From: an uncultured Rhizobium sp.
GTDB taxonomy: Bacteria > Pseudomonadota > Alphaproteobacteria > Rhizobiales > Rhizobiaceae
Length of the DNA: 64,000 nucleotides
Assembly: GCA_945952315.1 (NCBI GenBank)
Contig: CAMFIE010000001.1
Coordinates: 405,304 to 469,303 of the forward strand
Reading direction: 5' to 3'
The number at the start of each line of letters is the position of its first letter. Position 1 is the stretch's first letter. Made by a program: the position numbers and the translations under genes. Shown here piece after piece: positions 9,526 to 19,399 of the stretch. The notes beneath the pieces were generated by a model, which saw nothing but the letters and a program-made list of their open reading frames with translations, did not search any database and was not told the DNA's origin.

Positions 9526-9607
9526 CCGTTCAATTCCATTGTTACCGGAGTTTCCAGTAAACCGGTTTCCGCCTTACCGCAATCAACCAACGGCCGTCGA
9601 TCCATCC

Positions 9608-10702
9608 ATGCCCGCCATCCAATCCATCCTCGGTATCGAAACGAGCTGCGATGAAACCGCGGCTGCCGTGGTTCTGCGTCATCCGGACGGACGCGGCGAG
9701 ATTGTATCGAATGTGGTTCTGAGCCAGCTGGAAGAGCACAGCGCTTATGGTGGCGTGGTGCCGGAAATCGCCGCACGTGCCCATGTGGAAGCGCTGGACA
9801 GCCTGATCGCGGAGGCCCTGCTTCAATCCGGCAAGACGCTTGGTGCGCTTGATGCGATTGCCGCAACGGCTGGCCCCGGCCTGATCGGCGGGCTGATTGT
9901 CGGTCTGATGACCGGCAAGGCGATTGCGCGTGCCTGCGACAAACCGCTCTTTGCCGTCAACCATCTGGAGGGGCATGCGCTGACGGCGCGGCTGACCGAT
10001 CAGCTGAGCTTCCCCTATCTTATGCTTCTGGTTTCAGGTGGCCATACGCAGCTTATTCTGGTGCGCGGCGTTGGCGACTACGAGCGCTGGGGCACGACAA
10101 TTGATGATGCCCTTGGCGAAGCCTTCGACAAGACGGCGAAGCTGCTGGGATTGCCCTATCCGGGTGGGCCTGCGGTGGAGCGCGCTGCCCTTTCAGGCAA
10201 TCCGAAGCGGTTTGTGTTTCCCCGCCCGCTGGTCGGCGAAACGCGCCTGGATTTCTCTTTTTCCGGGCTGAAAACCGCTGTCCGCCAGGCAGCAACCTCG
10301 ATCGAACCGGTAACGGAGGCGGATGTGGCTGACATCTGCGCGTCGTTCCAGAATGCGGTCTCGCGGACGCTCAAGGATCGCATCGGGCGCGGCCTTGAAC
10401 GTTTCAGCGCAGAATTCCCGGCGGAAAAGGCGCGCGCACTGGTGGTCGCCGGAGGCGTTGCGGCGAACCGGGAACTGCGCCAGACCCTTTCCGATCTTTG
10501 CGCCGCCAAGGGCTTCCGTTTCGTTGCGCCGCCACATGCCTTGTGCACGGACAATGCCGCGATGATTGCCTGGGCGGGGCTGGAGCGGCTTGCGGCCGGG
10601 CTTTCGCCAGACGGGTTCGACACCCAGCCGCGTTCGCGCTGGCCGCTCGACCAAAAGGCGGAAACCCTGATCGGATACGGCAAACGCGGAGCCAAGGCAT
10701 GA
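9608..10702 (+). CDS. tsaD: tRNA threonylcarbamoyladenosine transferase TsaD
   Basis: A 364-residue TsaD (formerly Gcp/YgjD), which transfers the threonylcarbamoyl group onto A37 of ANN-decoding tRNAs in complex with TsaB and TsaE. The [16 protein letters not shown] start and the metal-binding HLEGH motif are clear, as is the ATP-binding VSGGHTQLI. Start set at the ATG at 9608; the upstream frame lies in the intergenic region shared with hemC. The stop overlaps the start of gpsA (ATGA), so the two are coupled. Confidence 0.97.
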   Translation: MPAIQSILGIETSCDETAAAVVLRHPDGRGEIVSNVVLSQLEEHSAYGGVVPEIAARAHVEALDSLIAEALLQSGKTLGALDAIAATAGPGLIGGLIVGLMTGKAIARACDKPLFAVNHLEGHALTARLTDQLSFPYLMLLVSGGHTQLILVRGVGDYERWGTTIDDALGEAFDKTAKLLGLPYPGGPAVERAALSGNPKRFVFPRPLVGETRLDFSFSGLKTAVRQAATSIEPVTEADVADICASFQNAVSRTLKDRIGRGLERFSAEFPAEKARALVVAGGVAANRELRQTLSDLCAAKGFRFVAPPHALCTDNAAMIAWAGLERLAAGLSPDGFDTQPRSRWPLDQKAETLIGYGKRGAKA

Positions 10703-11688
10703 CCGACAGAAGCCATTGCGTTGTCATTGGCGCCGGTGCCTTCGGTACGGCGCTTGCCGCCGTGATTGCGCAATCGGGGCAGGAAAAGGTCACGCTTCTC
10801 GGGCGTGACGCGGCGCTGATGGCCGATATGGCCTCTTCCAGACGCAATGAGGCCGCGCTGCCGGGCATTGATCTTCCCGAAACATTGCATTTCAGCAGTG
10901 ACAAAGCCGTGCTTTCTGATGCCCGGACCGTGCTCTTCGTCATGCCGTCGCAGGCGCAGGCAGAGGCTGCCCGGACCTATGGTCCCTTTCTTCGCGACGA
11001 TGCGGTGATCGTCACCTGTGCCAAGGGCATCGACCGGCAGACCACCGGCCTTCTGAGCGCGGTGCTGGAGCGGGAATTGCCTGCGCATCCGGTCGCGGTG
11101 CTGTCCGGTCCAGGCTTTGCCGCCGACATTGCCAAAGGTCTGCCGACGGCCATGGCGATTGCCGCGCGCGAGCTTTCGCTTGCCGAAGATCTGGCGCGGC
11201 GGATTTCAGGCCGCAGCTTCCGCCTTTATGCCTCGGCGGACCCGGTGGGCGTGCAACTCGGAGGGGCGCTCAAGAATGTGCTCGCGATTGCCTGCGGTAT
11301 GGTCGAGGGCGCTGGGCTTGGCGATTCGGCGCGTGCGGCGCTCATTGCGCGCGGCCTTGCGGAAATGTCGCGTCTGGCCGTGGCACTCGGGGGCGATGCC
11401 GATACGATCCGCGGACTTTCAGGTCTGGGCGATCTCGTGCTCACCGCCACCAGCCACCAGTCGCGCAACCTGCGCTATGGCATTGCGCTCGGGCAGGGGC
11501 TTGCGGAAGGCGCTTCCGGCGGCAAGCTGGTGGAAGGTGCCTTTGCTGCCTCCGTTGCCTCGCGGCTCGCCGAGGGGCTGGGGGTCGACATGCCGATCAC
11601 GCAAGCCGTTGCCGCCATTATTGACGGCCTTCTGGATATACCGACCGCGCTCGAACAGCTGATGAGCCGGCCCATCACCACGGAATAG
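10699..11688 (+). CDS. gpsA: Glycerol-3-phosphate dehydrogenase [NAD(P)+]
   Basis: A 329-residue GpsA that reduces dihydroxyacetone phosphate to sn-glycerol-3-phosphate for phospholipid synthesis. The N-terminal Rossmann loop is [10 protein letters not shown], and [17 protein letters not shown] holds the catalytic lysine. Length is normal. Its ATG overlaps the tsaD stop by four bases; the YciI-like gene follows after 11 bases, so tsaD-gpsA-yciI-EVE looks like one operon. Confidence 0.97.
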   Translation: MTDRSHCVVIGAGAFGTALAAVIAQSGQEKVTLLGRDAALMADMASSRRNEAALPGIDLPETLHFSSDKAVLSDARTVLFVMPSQAQAEAARTYGPFLRDDAVIVTCAKGIDRQTTGLLSAVLERELPAHPVAVLSGPGFAADIAKGLPTAMAIAARELSLAEDLARRISGRSFRLYASADPVGVQLGGALKNVLAIACGMVEGAGLGDSARAALIARGLAEMSRLAVALGGDADTIRGLSGLGDLVLTATSHQSRNLRYGIALGQGLAEGASGGKLVEGAFAASVASRLAEGLGVDMPITQAVAAIIDGLLDIPTALEQLMSRPITTE

Positions 11689-11699
11689 AGGATCTGACG

Positions 11700-11993
11700 A
11701 TGCTTTTTGCGCTTCTTTGCACCGACAAGCCTGACCATCTGCAGGTGCGTCTCGATACGCGGCCTGCCCATGTGGATTTCCTGAATGGCCTTAACGCCGA
11801 AGGCAAGCTGAAGATGGCTGGCCCCTTTCTGGGCGATGATGGCAAGCCCTGCGGCAGTCTGGTGGTGATCGAGGCGGAAGACCGCGCAGGCGCCGAAGCC
11901 CTTGCCGCCGCCGATCCCTATGCCAGGGCTGGCCTGTTCGAAAAGGTCGAGATCAAGCCCTTCAACTGGGTCTTCAACAAGCCGGAGGCATAA
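11700..11993 (+). CDS. YciI family protein
   Basis: A 97-residue YciI-like (dimeric ferredoxin-like fold) protein. The conserved His in RPAHVDFL and the Asp in AADPYARAGLF mark the putative active site of the family. YciI domains have been tied to small-molecule chemistry, but no common reaction is known. It sits between gpsA and the EVE gene with short gaps (11 and 5 bases). A second, more distant YciI-like gene lies between sucA and sucB in this window. Confidence 0.9.
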   Translation: MLFALLCTDKPDHLQVRLDTRPAHVDFLNGLNAEGKLKMAGPFLGDDGKPCGSLVVIEAEDRAGAEALAAADPYARAGLFEKVEIKPFNWVFNKPEA

Positions 11994-11998
11994 GCATC

Positions 11999-12430
11999 AT
12001 GGCTTTCTGGCTCTACAAGTCCGAACCCTTCAAGTGGTCATGGGAGCAGCAGAAGCAGGCTGGCGCTGCCGGAACCGAATGGACCGGCGTGCGCAACTAT
12101 CTTGCCCGCAACAACATGCGGGCGATGCAGATCGGCGACAAGGGCTTCTTCTACCATTCCAATGAAGGTCTGGAGATTGTCGGCATCACGGAAGTCTGCG
12201 CGCTGTCGCATCCGGATTCGACCGCCGAGGGCGACCTTCGCTGGGACTGCGTGGATATCCGTGCCGTCATGGACCTGCCGCGCCCGGTGAGCCTCAAGGA
12301 CATCAAGGCAAGCGAGCGGCTGCAGAAGATGGCGCTCGTTACCTCGATGCGGCTTTCCGTGCAGCCGGTGACGGAAGATGAATGGCTGGAAGTCTGCCGC
12401 ATGGGCGGGCTCGACAATCCGCCGCGCTGA
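11999..12430 (+). CDS. EVE domain protein
   Basis: A 143-residue stand-alone EVE domain, a PUA-like fold that in related YTH and other proteins reads modified bases. Typical features are the FWLYKSEPFKWSWEQQ start, the WTGVRNYLARNNMRAM block and the IGDKGFFYHSN strand. Stand-alone EVE proteins are conserved across alphaproteobacteria and mitochondria-bearing eukaryotes (thymocyte nuclear protein 1 type); the ligand in bacteria is not settled. It is the fourth gene of the tsaD operon, followed after 8 bases by the methyltransferase. Confidence 0.92.
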   Translation: MAFWLYKSEPFKWSWEQQKQAGAAGTEWTGVRNYLARNNMRAMQIGDKGFFYHSNEGLEIVGITEVCALSHPDSTAEGDLRWDCVDIRAVMDLPRPVSLKDIKASERLQKMALVTSMRLSVQPVTEDEWLEVCRMGGLDNPPR

Positions 12431-12438
12431 CACCAGTC

Positions 12439-13089
12439 ATGAAGACCGAGCCAGAAGCCTTCATTCTTGCCAATACGGCGCTTCTGCGCCCGCCGCATGT
12501 GCCGGAAATCGTGCTTCATCTCGCAAGCGAGGTGCATGAGCTTTGGCACAAGACGGAAAGCGAGCTGGAGGCTATCGGTCTGCCGCCACCGTTCTGGGCC
12601 TTCGCCTGGGCAGGCGGACAGGGGCTTGCGCGCTACATTCTCGATCACCCGGAAACGGTGCGGGGCAAGCGGGTGGTGGATTTTGCAAGCGGCTCCGGCA
12701 TAGTCGGAATTGCCGCGAAACTGGCAGGGGCAGCGCAGGTGCTTGCCGCTGATATAGACCCCTGGACCGGCCATGCGATCCGGCTCAACGCGGCAGCAAA
12801 CAATGTCTCATTGGACTTTACCTGCCGCAACCTGATTGGCGAACCGCTGGAGGCGGATGTGCTTCTTGCCGGGGATGTCTTTTACGACCGGGATTTCGCC
12901 GCAGCCCTTGTTCCCTGGTTTGAGGAGCTTGCCGCAAGGGGGATGGAAATCCTCGCGGGCGATCCGGGCCGCGCCTATCTGCCGAAACAGGCGCTTCAGC
13001 CGCTTGCGACATACGAGGTTCCTGTCACCCGGGTGCTTGAGGACAGCGAGGTGAAGCGGACAACGGTATGGCTTTTCACCGGCCCTTAG
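12439..13089 (+). CDS. Class I SAM methyltransferase, probable ETF-beta lysine methyltransferase (METTL20 type)
   Basis: A 216-residue class I methyltransferase. The SAM loop is VVDFASGSGIVGIAAK (residues about 78-93), followed by ADIDPWTGHAIRLNA; GDVFYD replaces the acidic catalytic loop seen in METTL20 proteins. The PPFWAFAWAGGQGLARYI block is characteristic of the ETFBKMT group, whose Agrobacterium member is reported to methylate lysines on the beta subunit of electron transfer flavoprotein. I infer the same substrate here. Start at 12439 rather than further upstream inside the EVE gene. The last four bases overlap the end of the next, convergent gene. Confidence 0.75.
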   Translation: MKTEPEAFILANTALLRPPHVPEIVLHLASEVHELWHKTESELEAIGLPPPFWAFAWAGGQGLARYILDHPETVRGKRVVDFASGSGIVGIAAKLAGAAQVLAADIDPWTGHAIRLNAAANNVSLDFTCRNLIGEPLEADVLLAGDVFYDRDFAAALVPWFEELAARGMEILAGDPGRAYLPKQALQPLATYEVPVTRVLEDSEVKRTTVWLFTGP

Positions 13090-13454
13090 GGCCGGATCAC
13101 GCAGACACCGTTTTCGTAAGTGCAGGTGTTCTTTTCCTTGCCGACATGGATCACCTTGGCATTTGGCGGCGGCACCATCTCTTCCGCGGGCCCTTTGCCG
13201 ATACCGTCCACATAAAAATAGGTGCCATGGCCGCGGATTTTCAGCACCGAAATATTGCCGGCAAAGGTCCCCAGTCCGGGGATTACCACAGGCACGCCAT
13301 AGCCGCCGCCGATGATCACCGGATGGTGCCTGCGCCAGTCATGGTGATGGCGCTCGCCGCGATGGCCGCCCTCGTGATCCGCAGCCTGAACAGGATAAGT
13401 CGCGAAAACAACAGTTGAAATCAGGAGTGAGATTGAAAGGCGGCACCACACCAT
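13086..13454 (-). CDS. Exported His-rich hypothetical protein
   Basis: A 122-residue exported protein of no family I recognise. A signal peptide (core SISLLISTVVFATY, cleavage likely after Ala24) is followed by a short histidine-rich stretch (HEGGHRGERHHHDWRRHH, residues 27-44) and then a Gly-rich beta-like domain ending in CTYENGVCVIRP, where the two cysteines could form a disulfide. The His-rich segment may bind metal, which is inference. It is convergent with the methyltransferase gene (4-base overlap) and divergent from sdhC across 329 bases. Confidence 0.7.
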   Translation of the reverse strand: MVWCRLSISLLISTVVFATYPVQAADHEGGHRGERHHHDWRRHHPVIIGGGYGVPVVIPGLGTFAGNISVLKIRGHGTYFYVDGIGKGPAEEMVPPPNAKVIHVGKEKNTCTYENGVCVIRP

Positions 13455-13783
13455 ACGCTTGCCCTTTCGGAATGGATTAACAAAATGTAAATGCCAATCT
13501 GCCCCTTCGGGTTCCGCTTGTCACCTCTCTGGTTCGCAAATTCATCTCGTGTGGTTAAGCCTAAAGTTTGAGACTATTGCCGCCTTACTTGAGCGCCCGA
13601 ATCGATTAAATTGAAAATACACGCTAATTTCACCCTTGCTGCTGTAAGGGTGCATGGGTAAATGTCCTTATGATGCACTGCACGCAAATCCTTCCGCCTG
13701 CAGTGAAAGTCCGCCCGGGAGCATTGCCCCGAAAACCTGTGCGCCCTTTATAGGATGTGCAAACGAACGCCCTAGAGGTTCTG
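13455..13783. other. Intergenic region upstream of sdhC
   Basis: A 329-base region with no convincing gene, AT-rich compared with its surroundings in its first half. It must carry the promoter of the sdh operon and that of the His-rich exported protein. It contains one inverted repeat (13631-13652, arms CACCCTT/AAGGGTG, 8-base loop) without a T-run, and a possible promoter close to sdhC. I found no FNR/FixK-type TTGAT-N4-ATCAA site. Confidence 0.6.
13724..13752 (+). promoter_or_regulatory. Possible sdh operon promoter
   Basis: TTGCCC at 13724-13729 and TTTATA at 13747-13752 are separated by 17 bases, 31 bases before the sdhC ATG. Both hexamers match the consensus only partly, so this is a candidate, not a firm call. 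Confidence 0.3.
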
Positions 13784-14176
13784 ATGGCGAATGTGACAAA
13801 CAACCGGCCCCTGTCGCCGCATCTGCAGATCTACAAGCTGATCCCCACCATGGCGATGTCGATCATCCATCGCATCACCGGCGGTGCGCTTTATTTCGGC
13901 ACGCTTCTGGTCGCCTGGTGGCTGATCGCCGCCGCAACGGGCGAGGGCTACTATTCCTTCGTCGTCTGGTTCATGGGCAGCTGGTTCGGCAAGATCATCC
14001 TGCTCGGTTATACCTGGGCGCTGATCCATCATATGCTTGGTGGCCTGCGCCACCTGATGTGGGATCTCGGCTACGGCTTCGAGAAAGCGTTTTCGACCAA
14101 GCTCGCCAAGGCCAACATCATTGCATCCATCGTCCTGACCATCGCGGTCTGGACCATCGGTTATCTCGTACGGTAA
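13784..14176 (+). CDS. sdhC: Succinate dehydrogenase cytochrome b556 subunit
   Basis: A 130-residue SdhC, the larger membrane anchor of complex II that binds heme b and ubiquinone with SdhD. The family start [11 protein letters not shown] and the SIIHRITG motif (Ser and Arg of the quinone site) are present, three hydrophobic spans follow, and the His in [11 protein letters not shown] is the likely heme ligand. Start at the ATG at 13784 with AGAGG just upstream. It opens the sdhCDAB operon; sdhD begins 11 bases after it. Confidence 0.96.
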   Translation: MANVTNNRPLSPHLQIYKLIPTMAMSIIHRITGGALYFGTLLVAWWLIAAATGEGYYSFVVWFMGSWFGKIILLGYTWALIHHMLGGLRHLMWDLGYGFEKAFSTKLAKANIIASIVLTIAVWTIGYLVR

Positions 14177-14187
14177 GGGGCGCTTCG

Positions 14188-14568
14188 ATGGATATGCGTA
14201 CACCTCTCGGCAAGGTCCGGGGTCTCGGTTCCGCCAAGGATGGCACAGAACATTTCTGGCGCCAGCGGGTAACCGCGGTTGCCAATCTCTTCCTCATCAC
14301 CTTCTTCATCCTCTTCCTGGTGCGCTATGCCGGTGCGCCTTATGCGGAAATGGTTGCGGTGCTGCACAATCCGCTGGTCGCGGTGGTCTGCGCGCTGGTG
14401 GTGATCTCTGCGGTGATCCACATGCGGCTCGGCATGCAGGTGATCATCGAGGATTACATCCATGTCGAGACCACCAAGATCGTTCTTCTGATGCTCAACA
14501 CCTTCTTCGCGGTTTCGGTCGCGGGCCTCTCCCTCTTCGCCCTTCTGAAAATCGCTTTCGCAGGATAA
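14188..14568 (+). CDS. sdhD: Succinate dehydrogenase membrane anchor subunit
   Basis: A 126-residue SdhD with three predicted membrane spans. The N-terminus [20 protein letters not shown] is typical of the alphaproteobacterial subunit, and [15 protein letters not shown] carries the conserved His and Asp-Tyr of the heme and quinone site. Start at the ATG at 14188; sdhA follows after 5 bases with AGGA 8 bases before its ATG. Confidence 0.95.
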   Translation: MDMRTPLGKVRGLGSAKDGTEHFWRQRVTAVANLFLITFFILFLVRYAGAPYAEMVAVLHNPLVAVVCALVVISAVIHMRLGMQVIIEDYIHVETTKIVLLMLNTFFAVSVAGLSLFALLKIAFAG

Positions 14569-14573
14569 ATTCC

Positions 14574-16415
14574 ATGGCTTCGATCAGCTCTCCTGCCGGA
14601 AACGGCAAGGCCTATCAGTATGTCGACCACTCCTATGACGTGATCGTGGTCGGTGCCGGCGGTGCCGGGCTTCGTGCCACGCTCGGCATGGCGGAACAGG
14701 GTTTCCGCACCGCCTGCATCACCAAGGTTTTCCCCACCCGCTCGCACACGGTCGCAGCCCAGGGCGGCATTGCCGCCTCGCTGCAGAACATGACGCCGGA
14801 TTGCTGGCAATGGCACCTTTACGACACCGTCAAGGGCTCCGACTGGCTGGGCGACGTGGATGCCATGCAGTATCTCGCCATGGAAGCGCCGAAGGCGGTC
14901 TATGAGCTGGAACACTACGGCGTGCCCTTCTCGCGCAACGAAGAAGGCAAGATCTATCAGCGCCCGTTTGGCGGCCACATGCAGAATTACGGCGAAGGCC
15001 CGCCGGTGCAGCGCACCTGCGCCGCAGCCGACCGTACCGGCCATGCCATCCTGCATACGCTTTATGGCCAGTCGCTGCGCAACAATGCGGAATTCTTCAT
15101 CGAATATTTCGCGCTCGATCTGATCATGTCCGATGATGGCCAGTGCACCGGTGTGGTCGCCTGGAACCTCGATGACGGCACGATCCATCGCTTTGCGGCC
15201 AAGATGGTGGTGCTGGCCACCGGTGGATACGGCCGCGCCTATTTCTCCGCCACATCGGCCCATACCTGCACCGGTGACGGTGGCGGCATGATCGCGCGTG
15301 CCGGGCTTCCGCTTCAGGATATGGAATTCGTGCAGTTCCATCCGACCGGCATCTATGGCGCCGGCTGTCTGATCACCGAGGGTGCGCGCGGCGAAGGCGG
15401 CTATCTGGTCAATTCCGAGGGCGAGCGCTTCATGGAGCGCTATGCCCCGTCGGCCAAGGATCTCGCGTCCCGTGACGTGGTTTCCCGCTGCATGACCATG
15501 GAAATCCGCGAAGGTCGTGGCGTTGGCAAGAACAAGGACCATATCTTCCTGCATCTCGACCATCTTGATCCCGCCGTGCTGCATGAGCGGCTGCCGGGCA
15601 TTTCGGAATCGGCGAAAATCTTTGCCGGTGTCGACGTGACGCGCGAACCGATCCCGGTTCTGCCGACCGTGCATTACAATATGGGCGGCGTGCCGACCAA
15701 TTACTGGGGTGAGGTGCTGAATGCCGACAGCCAGAACCCGGAGCGGATCGCGCCCGGCCTGATGGCGGTGGGTGAGGCCGGTTGCGCCTCGGTGCACGGG
15801 GCAAACCGTCTGGGCTCCAACTCGCTGATCGACCTCGTGGTGTTCGGCCGCGCGGCGGCCATCCGCGCCGGTCAGGTGGTGGATCGCAATGCGCCGGTTC
15901 CGGCCCTCAACACAGCCGCCTGCGACAAGATCATGGCCCGCTTCGACCGGCTCCGCCATGCCAGCGGCCAGACGCCGACGGCCGTGCTGCGTGACAAGAT
16001 GCAGCGCGCCATGCAGGAAGATGCCGCTGTGTTCCGCACGCAGGAATCGCTCGAAAGCGGCTGCAAGCGTCTTTCGGCCATCTGGAAGGAATTGCCGGAC
16101 ATCAAGGTCACCGACCGTTCGATGATCTGGAATTCCGATCTCGTCGAAACGCTCGAGCTCGAAAACCTGATGGCGAATGCCATCACCACGGTTTACGGCG
16201 CCGAAGCCCGCAAGGAAAGCCGTGGTGCGCATGCCCGCGAGGACTACAAGGACGGTCCGATGGGCGGCCGCGACGACGAGAACTGGCGCAAGCATACGCT
16301 GGCCTGGGTCAGCGAGGCTGGCGACGTCAAGCTGGATTACCGCCCGGTCCATACGGACCTCATTGCTGACGGCATCGATCCCAAGAAGATCGCGCCCAAG
16401 GCACGTGTGTACTGA
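14574..16415 (+). CDS. sdhA: Succinate dehydrogenase flavoprotein subunit
   Basis: A 613-residue SdhA that oxidises succinate to fumarate on a covalently bound FAD. The dinucleotide fold [11 protein letters not shown] is at the start, the FAD-linking His lies in [11 protein letters not shown], and the substrate site includes [13 protein letters not shown] and the downstream GARGEGG. Length and order match complex II flavoproteins. sdhB begins 15 bases after it. Confidence 0.99.
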   Translation: MASISSPAGNGKAYQYVDHSYDVIVVGAGGAGLRATLGMAEQGFRTACITKVFPTRSHTVAAQGGIAASLQNMTPDCWQWHLYDTVKGSDWLGDVDAMQYLAMEAPKAVYELEHYGVPFSRNEEGKIYQRPFGGHMQNYGEGPPVQRTCAAADRTGHAILHTLYGQSLRNNAEFFIEYFALDLIMSDDGQCTGVVAWNLDDGTIHRFAAKMVVLATGGYGRAYFSATSAHTCTGDGGGMIARAGLPLQDMEFVQFHPTGIYGAGCLITEGARGEGGYLVNSEGERFMERYAPSAKDLASRDVVSRCMTMEIREGRGVGKNKDHIFLHLDHLDPAVLHERLPGISESAKIFAGVDVTREPIPVLPTVHYNMGGVPTNYWGEVLNADSQNPERIAPGLMAVGEAGCASVHGANRLGSNSLIDLVVFGRAAAIRAGQVVDRNAPVPALNTAACDKIMARFDRLRHASGQTPTAVLRDKMQRAMQEDAAVFRTQESLESGCKRLSAIWKELPDIKVTDRSMIWNSDLVETLELENLMANAITTVYGAEARKESRGAHAREDYKDGPMGGRDDENWRKHTLAWVSEAGDVKLDYRPVHTDLIADGIDPKKIAPKARVY

Positions 16416-16430
16416 TCGGAGATCGCTTCC

Positions 16431-17210
16431 ATGGTTGAACTCGCACTCCCCAAGAATTCCGAAATCCGAGAAGGCAAGGTCTGGCCGAAGCTTGCGGGCG
16501 CCAAGAATGTGCGCGAATACCGCGTCTATCGTTGGAGCCCGGATGACGGAAAGAACCCGCAGATCGATACCTATTACGTCGATCTCGACAATTGCGGCCC
16601 GATGGTTCTTGATGGCCTACTCTATATCAAGAACAACATCGATCCGACGCTGACGCTGCGCCGCTCCTGCCGCGAAGGCATCTGCGGCTCCTGCGCCATG
16701 AACATCGATGGCACCAACACGCTTGCCTGCACCAAGGGCATGGATGACATCACCGGTGCGGTGAAGGTCTATCCGCTGCCGCATATGCCGGTGGTCAAGG
16801 ATCTGGTTCCCGATCTCAGCCATTTCTATGCCCAGCATCGCTCCATCGAGCCCTGGCTGAAGACGGTTTCGCCGCCGCCGGCAAAGGAATGGAAGCAGAG
16901 CCACGAGGACCGCCAGAAGCTCGACGGCCTTTACGAGTGCATCCTGTGCGCCTGCTGCTCCACCTCCTGCCCCAGCTACTGGTGGAACGGCGACCGCTAC
17001 CTCGGACCGGCCGTGCTGCTTCAGGCCTATCGCTGGCTGATCGACAGCCGTGATGAAGCCAAGGGCGAGCGGCTGGATAATCTGGAAGACCCCTTCCGGC
17101 TCTATCGCTGCCACACGATCATGAATTGCGCCCAGACCTGTCCGAAGGGTCTGAACCCGGCCAAGGCGATTGCCGAAATCAAGAAGATGATGGTCGAGCG
17201 CCGCGTCTGA
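16431..17210 (+). CDS. sdhB: Succinate dehydrogenase iron-sulfur subunit
   Basis: A 259-residue SdhB that carries electrons from FAD to ubiquinone. The N-terminal ferredoxin domain holds the 2Fe-2S ligands ([12 protein letters not shown] ... LAC), and the C-terminal domain holds [12 protein letters not shown] and [11 protein letters not shown] for the 4Fe-4S and 3Fe-4S clusters. It closes the sdhCDAB operon; no clear intrinsic terminator follows. Confidence 0.99.
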   Translation: MVELALPKNSEIREGKVWPKLAGAKNVREYRVYRWSPDDGKNPQIDTYYVDLDNCGPMVLDGLLYIKNNIDPTLTLRRSCREGICGSCAMNIDGTNTLACTKGMDDITGAVKVYPLPHMPVVKDLVPDLSHFYAQHRSIEPWLKTVSPPPAKEWKQSHEDRQKLDGLYECILCACCSTSCPSYWWNGDRYLGPAVLLQAYRWLIDSRDEAKGERLDNLEDPFRLYRCHTIMNCAQTCPKGLNPAKAIAEIKKMMVERRV

Positions 17211-17383
17211 GACTCTTTTGCAGATGATGTATTGCGGCAAGGGCCGGGGCATTGAGCGCCTCCGTCCCTTGTTCATTGTCGTCAGCAGCACCCATTTCGG
17301 AGAAAATGTGTTGCACTGCAGACACCCGTATCTGCGTAAATGCTGCCATGCACATGCCAGAGCCCGTCATCGAAGGCAGATCG

Positions 17384-17412
17384 CTTGATAAAGCTGCGCG
17401 AGTCGCGATATT
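17384..17412 (+). promoter_or_regulatory. Probable promoter of the Omp19-like gene
   Basis: CTTGAT at 17384-17389 and GATATT at 17407-17412 are separated by 17 bases, close to the alphaproteobacterial CTTGAC-N17-CTATAT pattern, 54 bases before the start codon. Confidence 0.45.
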
Positions 17413-17465
17413 TCGGCCATGATTCCACGCGTAGATGACAACTGTTCAGGCAGAGGAGCGGGACG

Positions 17466-18008
17466 ATGCGGTTTGGTAAGTCGATAGCAGGTTTGGCGAT
17501 GGTGCTGGCACTGGCGGGATGCCAGCGCACGGCAGACAGTGCCTGGGGCACGCAGGCCTCGCTCGCGCCCGCGCCGCTGGCGGCCCAGCCGGTCGGCGGA
17601 GTGCAGGCCGGACAGCTTCCGCCTGCAGGCGCCGCAACCACCACGCCCGGCCAGTTCCCGGCGGCACCGACGCAGACGGCCAGCCTTCCGGGTGCAGCAG
17701 GCGCAGCCGACGCCATGGCCGCCTCCGCGCTCGACGTGAAGAAGGAAACCATGGTGGGCAACTGGAAGGTTTCCGGTTCGTCGTCCTGCGACATGTTCCT
17801 GACGCTTACCAATCTCGGATCCGGCTCGCGTGGCGGCACCCGCGGCTGTGCAGGTGAACTCACCGCGATGCGCTCCTGGGAAGTGGCCGGCAAGCAGGTT
17901 CAGTTCAAGGATACCGATGGCAATGTCATCGGCTCGGTCTACAAGACCGCCGACAACCGTTTCGATGGCCGCACTGCATCCGGCCAGCCGATCGCGCTCG
18001 GCCGCTGA
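17466..18008 (+). CDS. Omp19-like outer membrane lipoprotein (protease inhibitor Inh domain)
   Basis: A 180-residue lipoprotein. The lipobox ends at Cys19 (LALAGC), then comes an Ala/Pro-rich linker (about 20-85) and an Inh/AprI-like inhibitor domain at the C-terminus with paired cysteines (SSCDMF and RGCAGEL) and the closing [15 protein letters not shown]. The layout and C-terminus resemble Brucella Omp19, a surface lipoprotein that inhibits host proteases. In a free-living rhizobium it may protect the envelope from proteases, which is inference. It has its own promoter and terminator. Confidence 0.82.
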   Translation: MRFGKSIAGLAMVLALAGCQRTADSAWGTQASLAPAPLAAQPVGGVQAGQLPPAGAATTTPGQFPAAPTQTASLPGAAGAADAMAASALDVKKETMVGNWKVSGSSSCDMFLTLTNLGSGSRGGTRGCAGELTAMRSWEVAGKQVQFKDTDGNVIGSVYKTADNRFDGRTASGQPIALGR

Positions 18009-18037
18009 TCGCTGCTTCACTGCTGTTGGAATTCACG

Positions 18038-18070
18038 AACCCGCATCCGCAGCCCGGATGCGGGTTTTGT
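18038..18070 (+). terminator. Intrinsic terminator after the Omp19-like gene
   Basis: Perfect 12-base stem (18038-18049 with 18055-18066), 5-base loop, with the T-run beginning in the descending arm. It separates the lipoprotein gene from zapE. Confidence 0.85.
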
Positions 18071-18212
18071 CATCCTTTCGGGTAAGTTGAAGTTAAAACC
18101 TTTCCGCTTTAATTCTTCCGCGCCCGGCAGGCCTCCGCCTTTTCGACCTGTCTGCCGGTCGACATGCGGCGAGTGATCGCCCTGCCAGCCACCGGCAAGA
18201 ACCCGTATCGGA

Positions 18213-19376
18213 ATGCCCATGCAGCCCATGCCCGATTACACGCTCAGCGTGGCCGAGAAACTCAAATCGCGCACGCAAACCGGGGAGTTGCAGGCAGACC
18301 CGGTGCAGCTCGCGATTGCAGCCCGGCTGGACCGTATTCTCTCCGCGCTGAAGCTCAGCCGCTCCGCGGCAAAGACCAGCGCGCTCGGATGGCTGTTCGC
18401 GGCACGCCGCAAGCAGGCCGATCCGGTCCGCGGTCTTTATGTCCATGGTTCCGTCGGACGCGGCAAGACCATGCTGATGGATATGTTTTTCGAGCTTGCT
18501 CCGGTCACGCGCAAGCGGCGCTGCCATTTTCATGAATTCATGGCCGATGTGCATGGGCGTATCCACGCCCACCGTCAGAAGCTGAAGAATGGCGAGACGA
18601 AGCAGGCCGACCCGGTGCCGCCGGTGGCAGACGAGATCATCGCCGAGGCCGAGCTGCTCTGCTTCGATGAATTCACCGTCACGGACATCGCCGATGCCAT
18701 GATCCTGTCGCGGCTGTTTTCCGCTTTGTTCGAGCGCGGTTGCGTCCTGATCGCCACGTCCAATGTCGCGCCGGAAAATCTCTATCGCGATGGGCTGAAC
18801 CGGGGTCTCTTCCTGCCCTTCATCGATATCCTCAACCGGCATGTGGATGTGATGACGCTCGACAGTCCGACGGATTACCGAATGTCGAAGCTCGACAGTC
18901 TGCCCGTCTATCATGCGCCGCTTGATGCGGCGTCTGCCCGCGAGATGGATGTGGCCTGGGCACTTGCCATCGGCGGCCTTAGGGAAAAGCCTGTTGATCT
19001 GCCGATGAAGGGACGGGCACTGCATGTTCCCCGCGCCGCCGGGCGGGCGGCCCGCTTTTCCTTTGCCGATCTTTGCGAAAATCCGCTCGGGGCTTCCGAC
19101 TATCTGGCAATTGCCGACCATTTCGACACGGTGTTTCTGGACGAAGTTCCCATGATGGGACCAGAAAAACGCAATGCGACCAAGCGCTTCATTATTCTGA
19201 TCGATGCGCTTTATGACAATGCCATCCGTCTCGTCATGTCGGCAGCCGACATGCCGGAACGCCTGCTCACGGAACGCAAGGGTGTGGAAGGCTTCGAATT
19301 CGACCGGACCGTGTCGCGCCTTTTCGAGATGCGCAGCGCGGACTATCTGATTCTCCATCATGACAAACACGGCTGA
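18213..19376 (+). CDS. zapE: Cell division protein ZapE (AFG1-like ATPase)
   Basis: A 387-residue AFG1/ZapE P-loop ATPase. Walker A is GSVGRGKTML (about residues 77-86) and the Walker B region is LLCFDEFTVTDI. In E. coli ZapE acts on Z-rings during constriction; the mitochondrial homologue AFG1/LACE1 handles respiratory chain protein turnover, which fits the siting next to TCA genes. It lies just upstream of mdh, the usual Rhizobiales order. Met codons at 18213, 18219 and 18228 are all possible starts. Confidence 0.93.
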   Translation: MPMQPMPDYTLSVAEKLKSRTQTGELQADPVQLAIAARLDRILSALKLSRSAAKTSALGWLFAARRKQADPVRGLYVHGSVGRGKTMLMDMFFELAPVTRKRRCHFHEFMADVHGRIHAHRQKLKNGETKQADPVPPVADEIIAEAELLCFDEFTVTDIADAMILSRLFSALFERGCVLIATSNVAPENLYRDGLNRGLFLPFIDILNRHVDVMTLDSPTDYRMSKLDSLPVYHAPLDAASAREMDVAWALAIGGLREKPVDLPMKGRALHVPRAAGRAARFSFADLCENPLGASDYLAIADHFDTVFLDEVPMMGPEKRNATKRFIILIDALYDNAIRLVMSAADMPERLLTERKGVEGFEFDRTVSRLFEMRSADYLILHHDKHG

Positions 19377-19399
19377 CGCAAGCTCCGCGCAAGCCAACT

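Noticed and set aside
13631..13652. Inverted repeat CACCCTT/AAGGGTG upstream of sdhC as a terminator
   Set aside because: No T-run follows it and no plus-strand gene precedes it; it may be an operator but the evidence is too thin.
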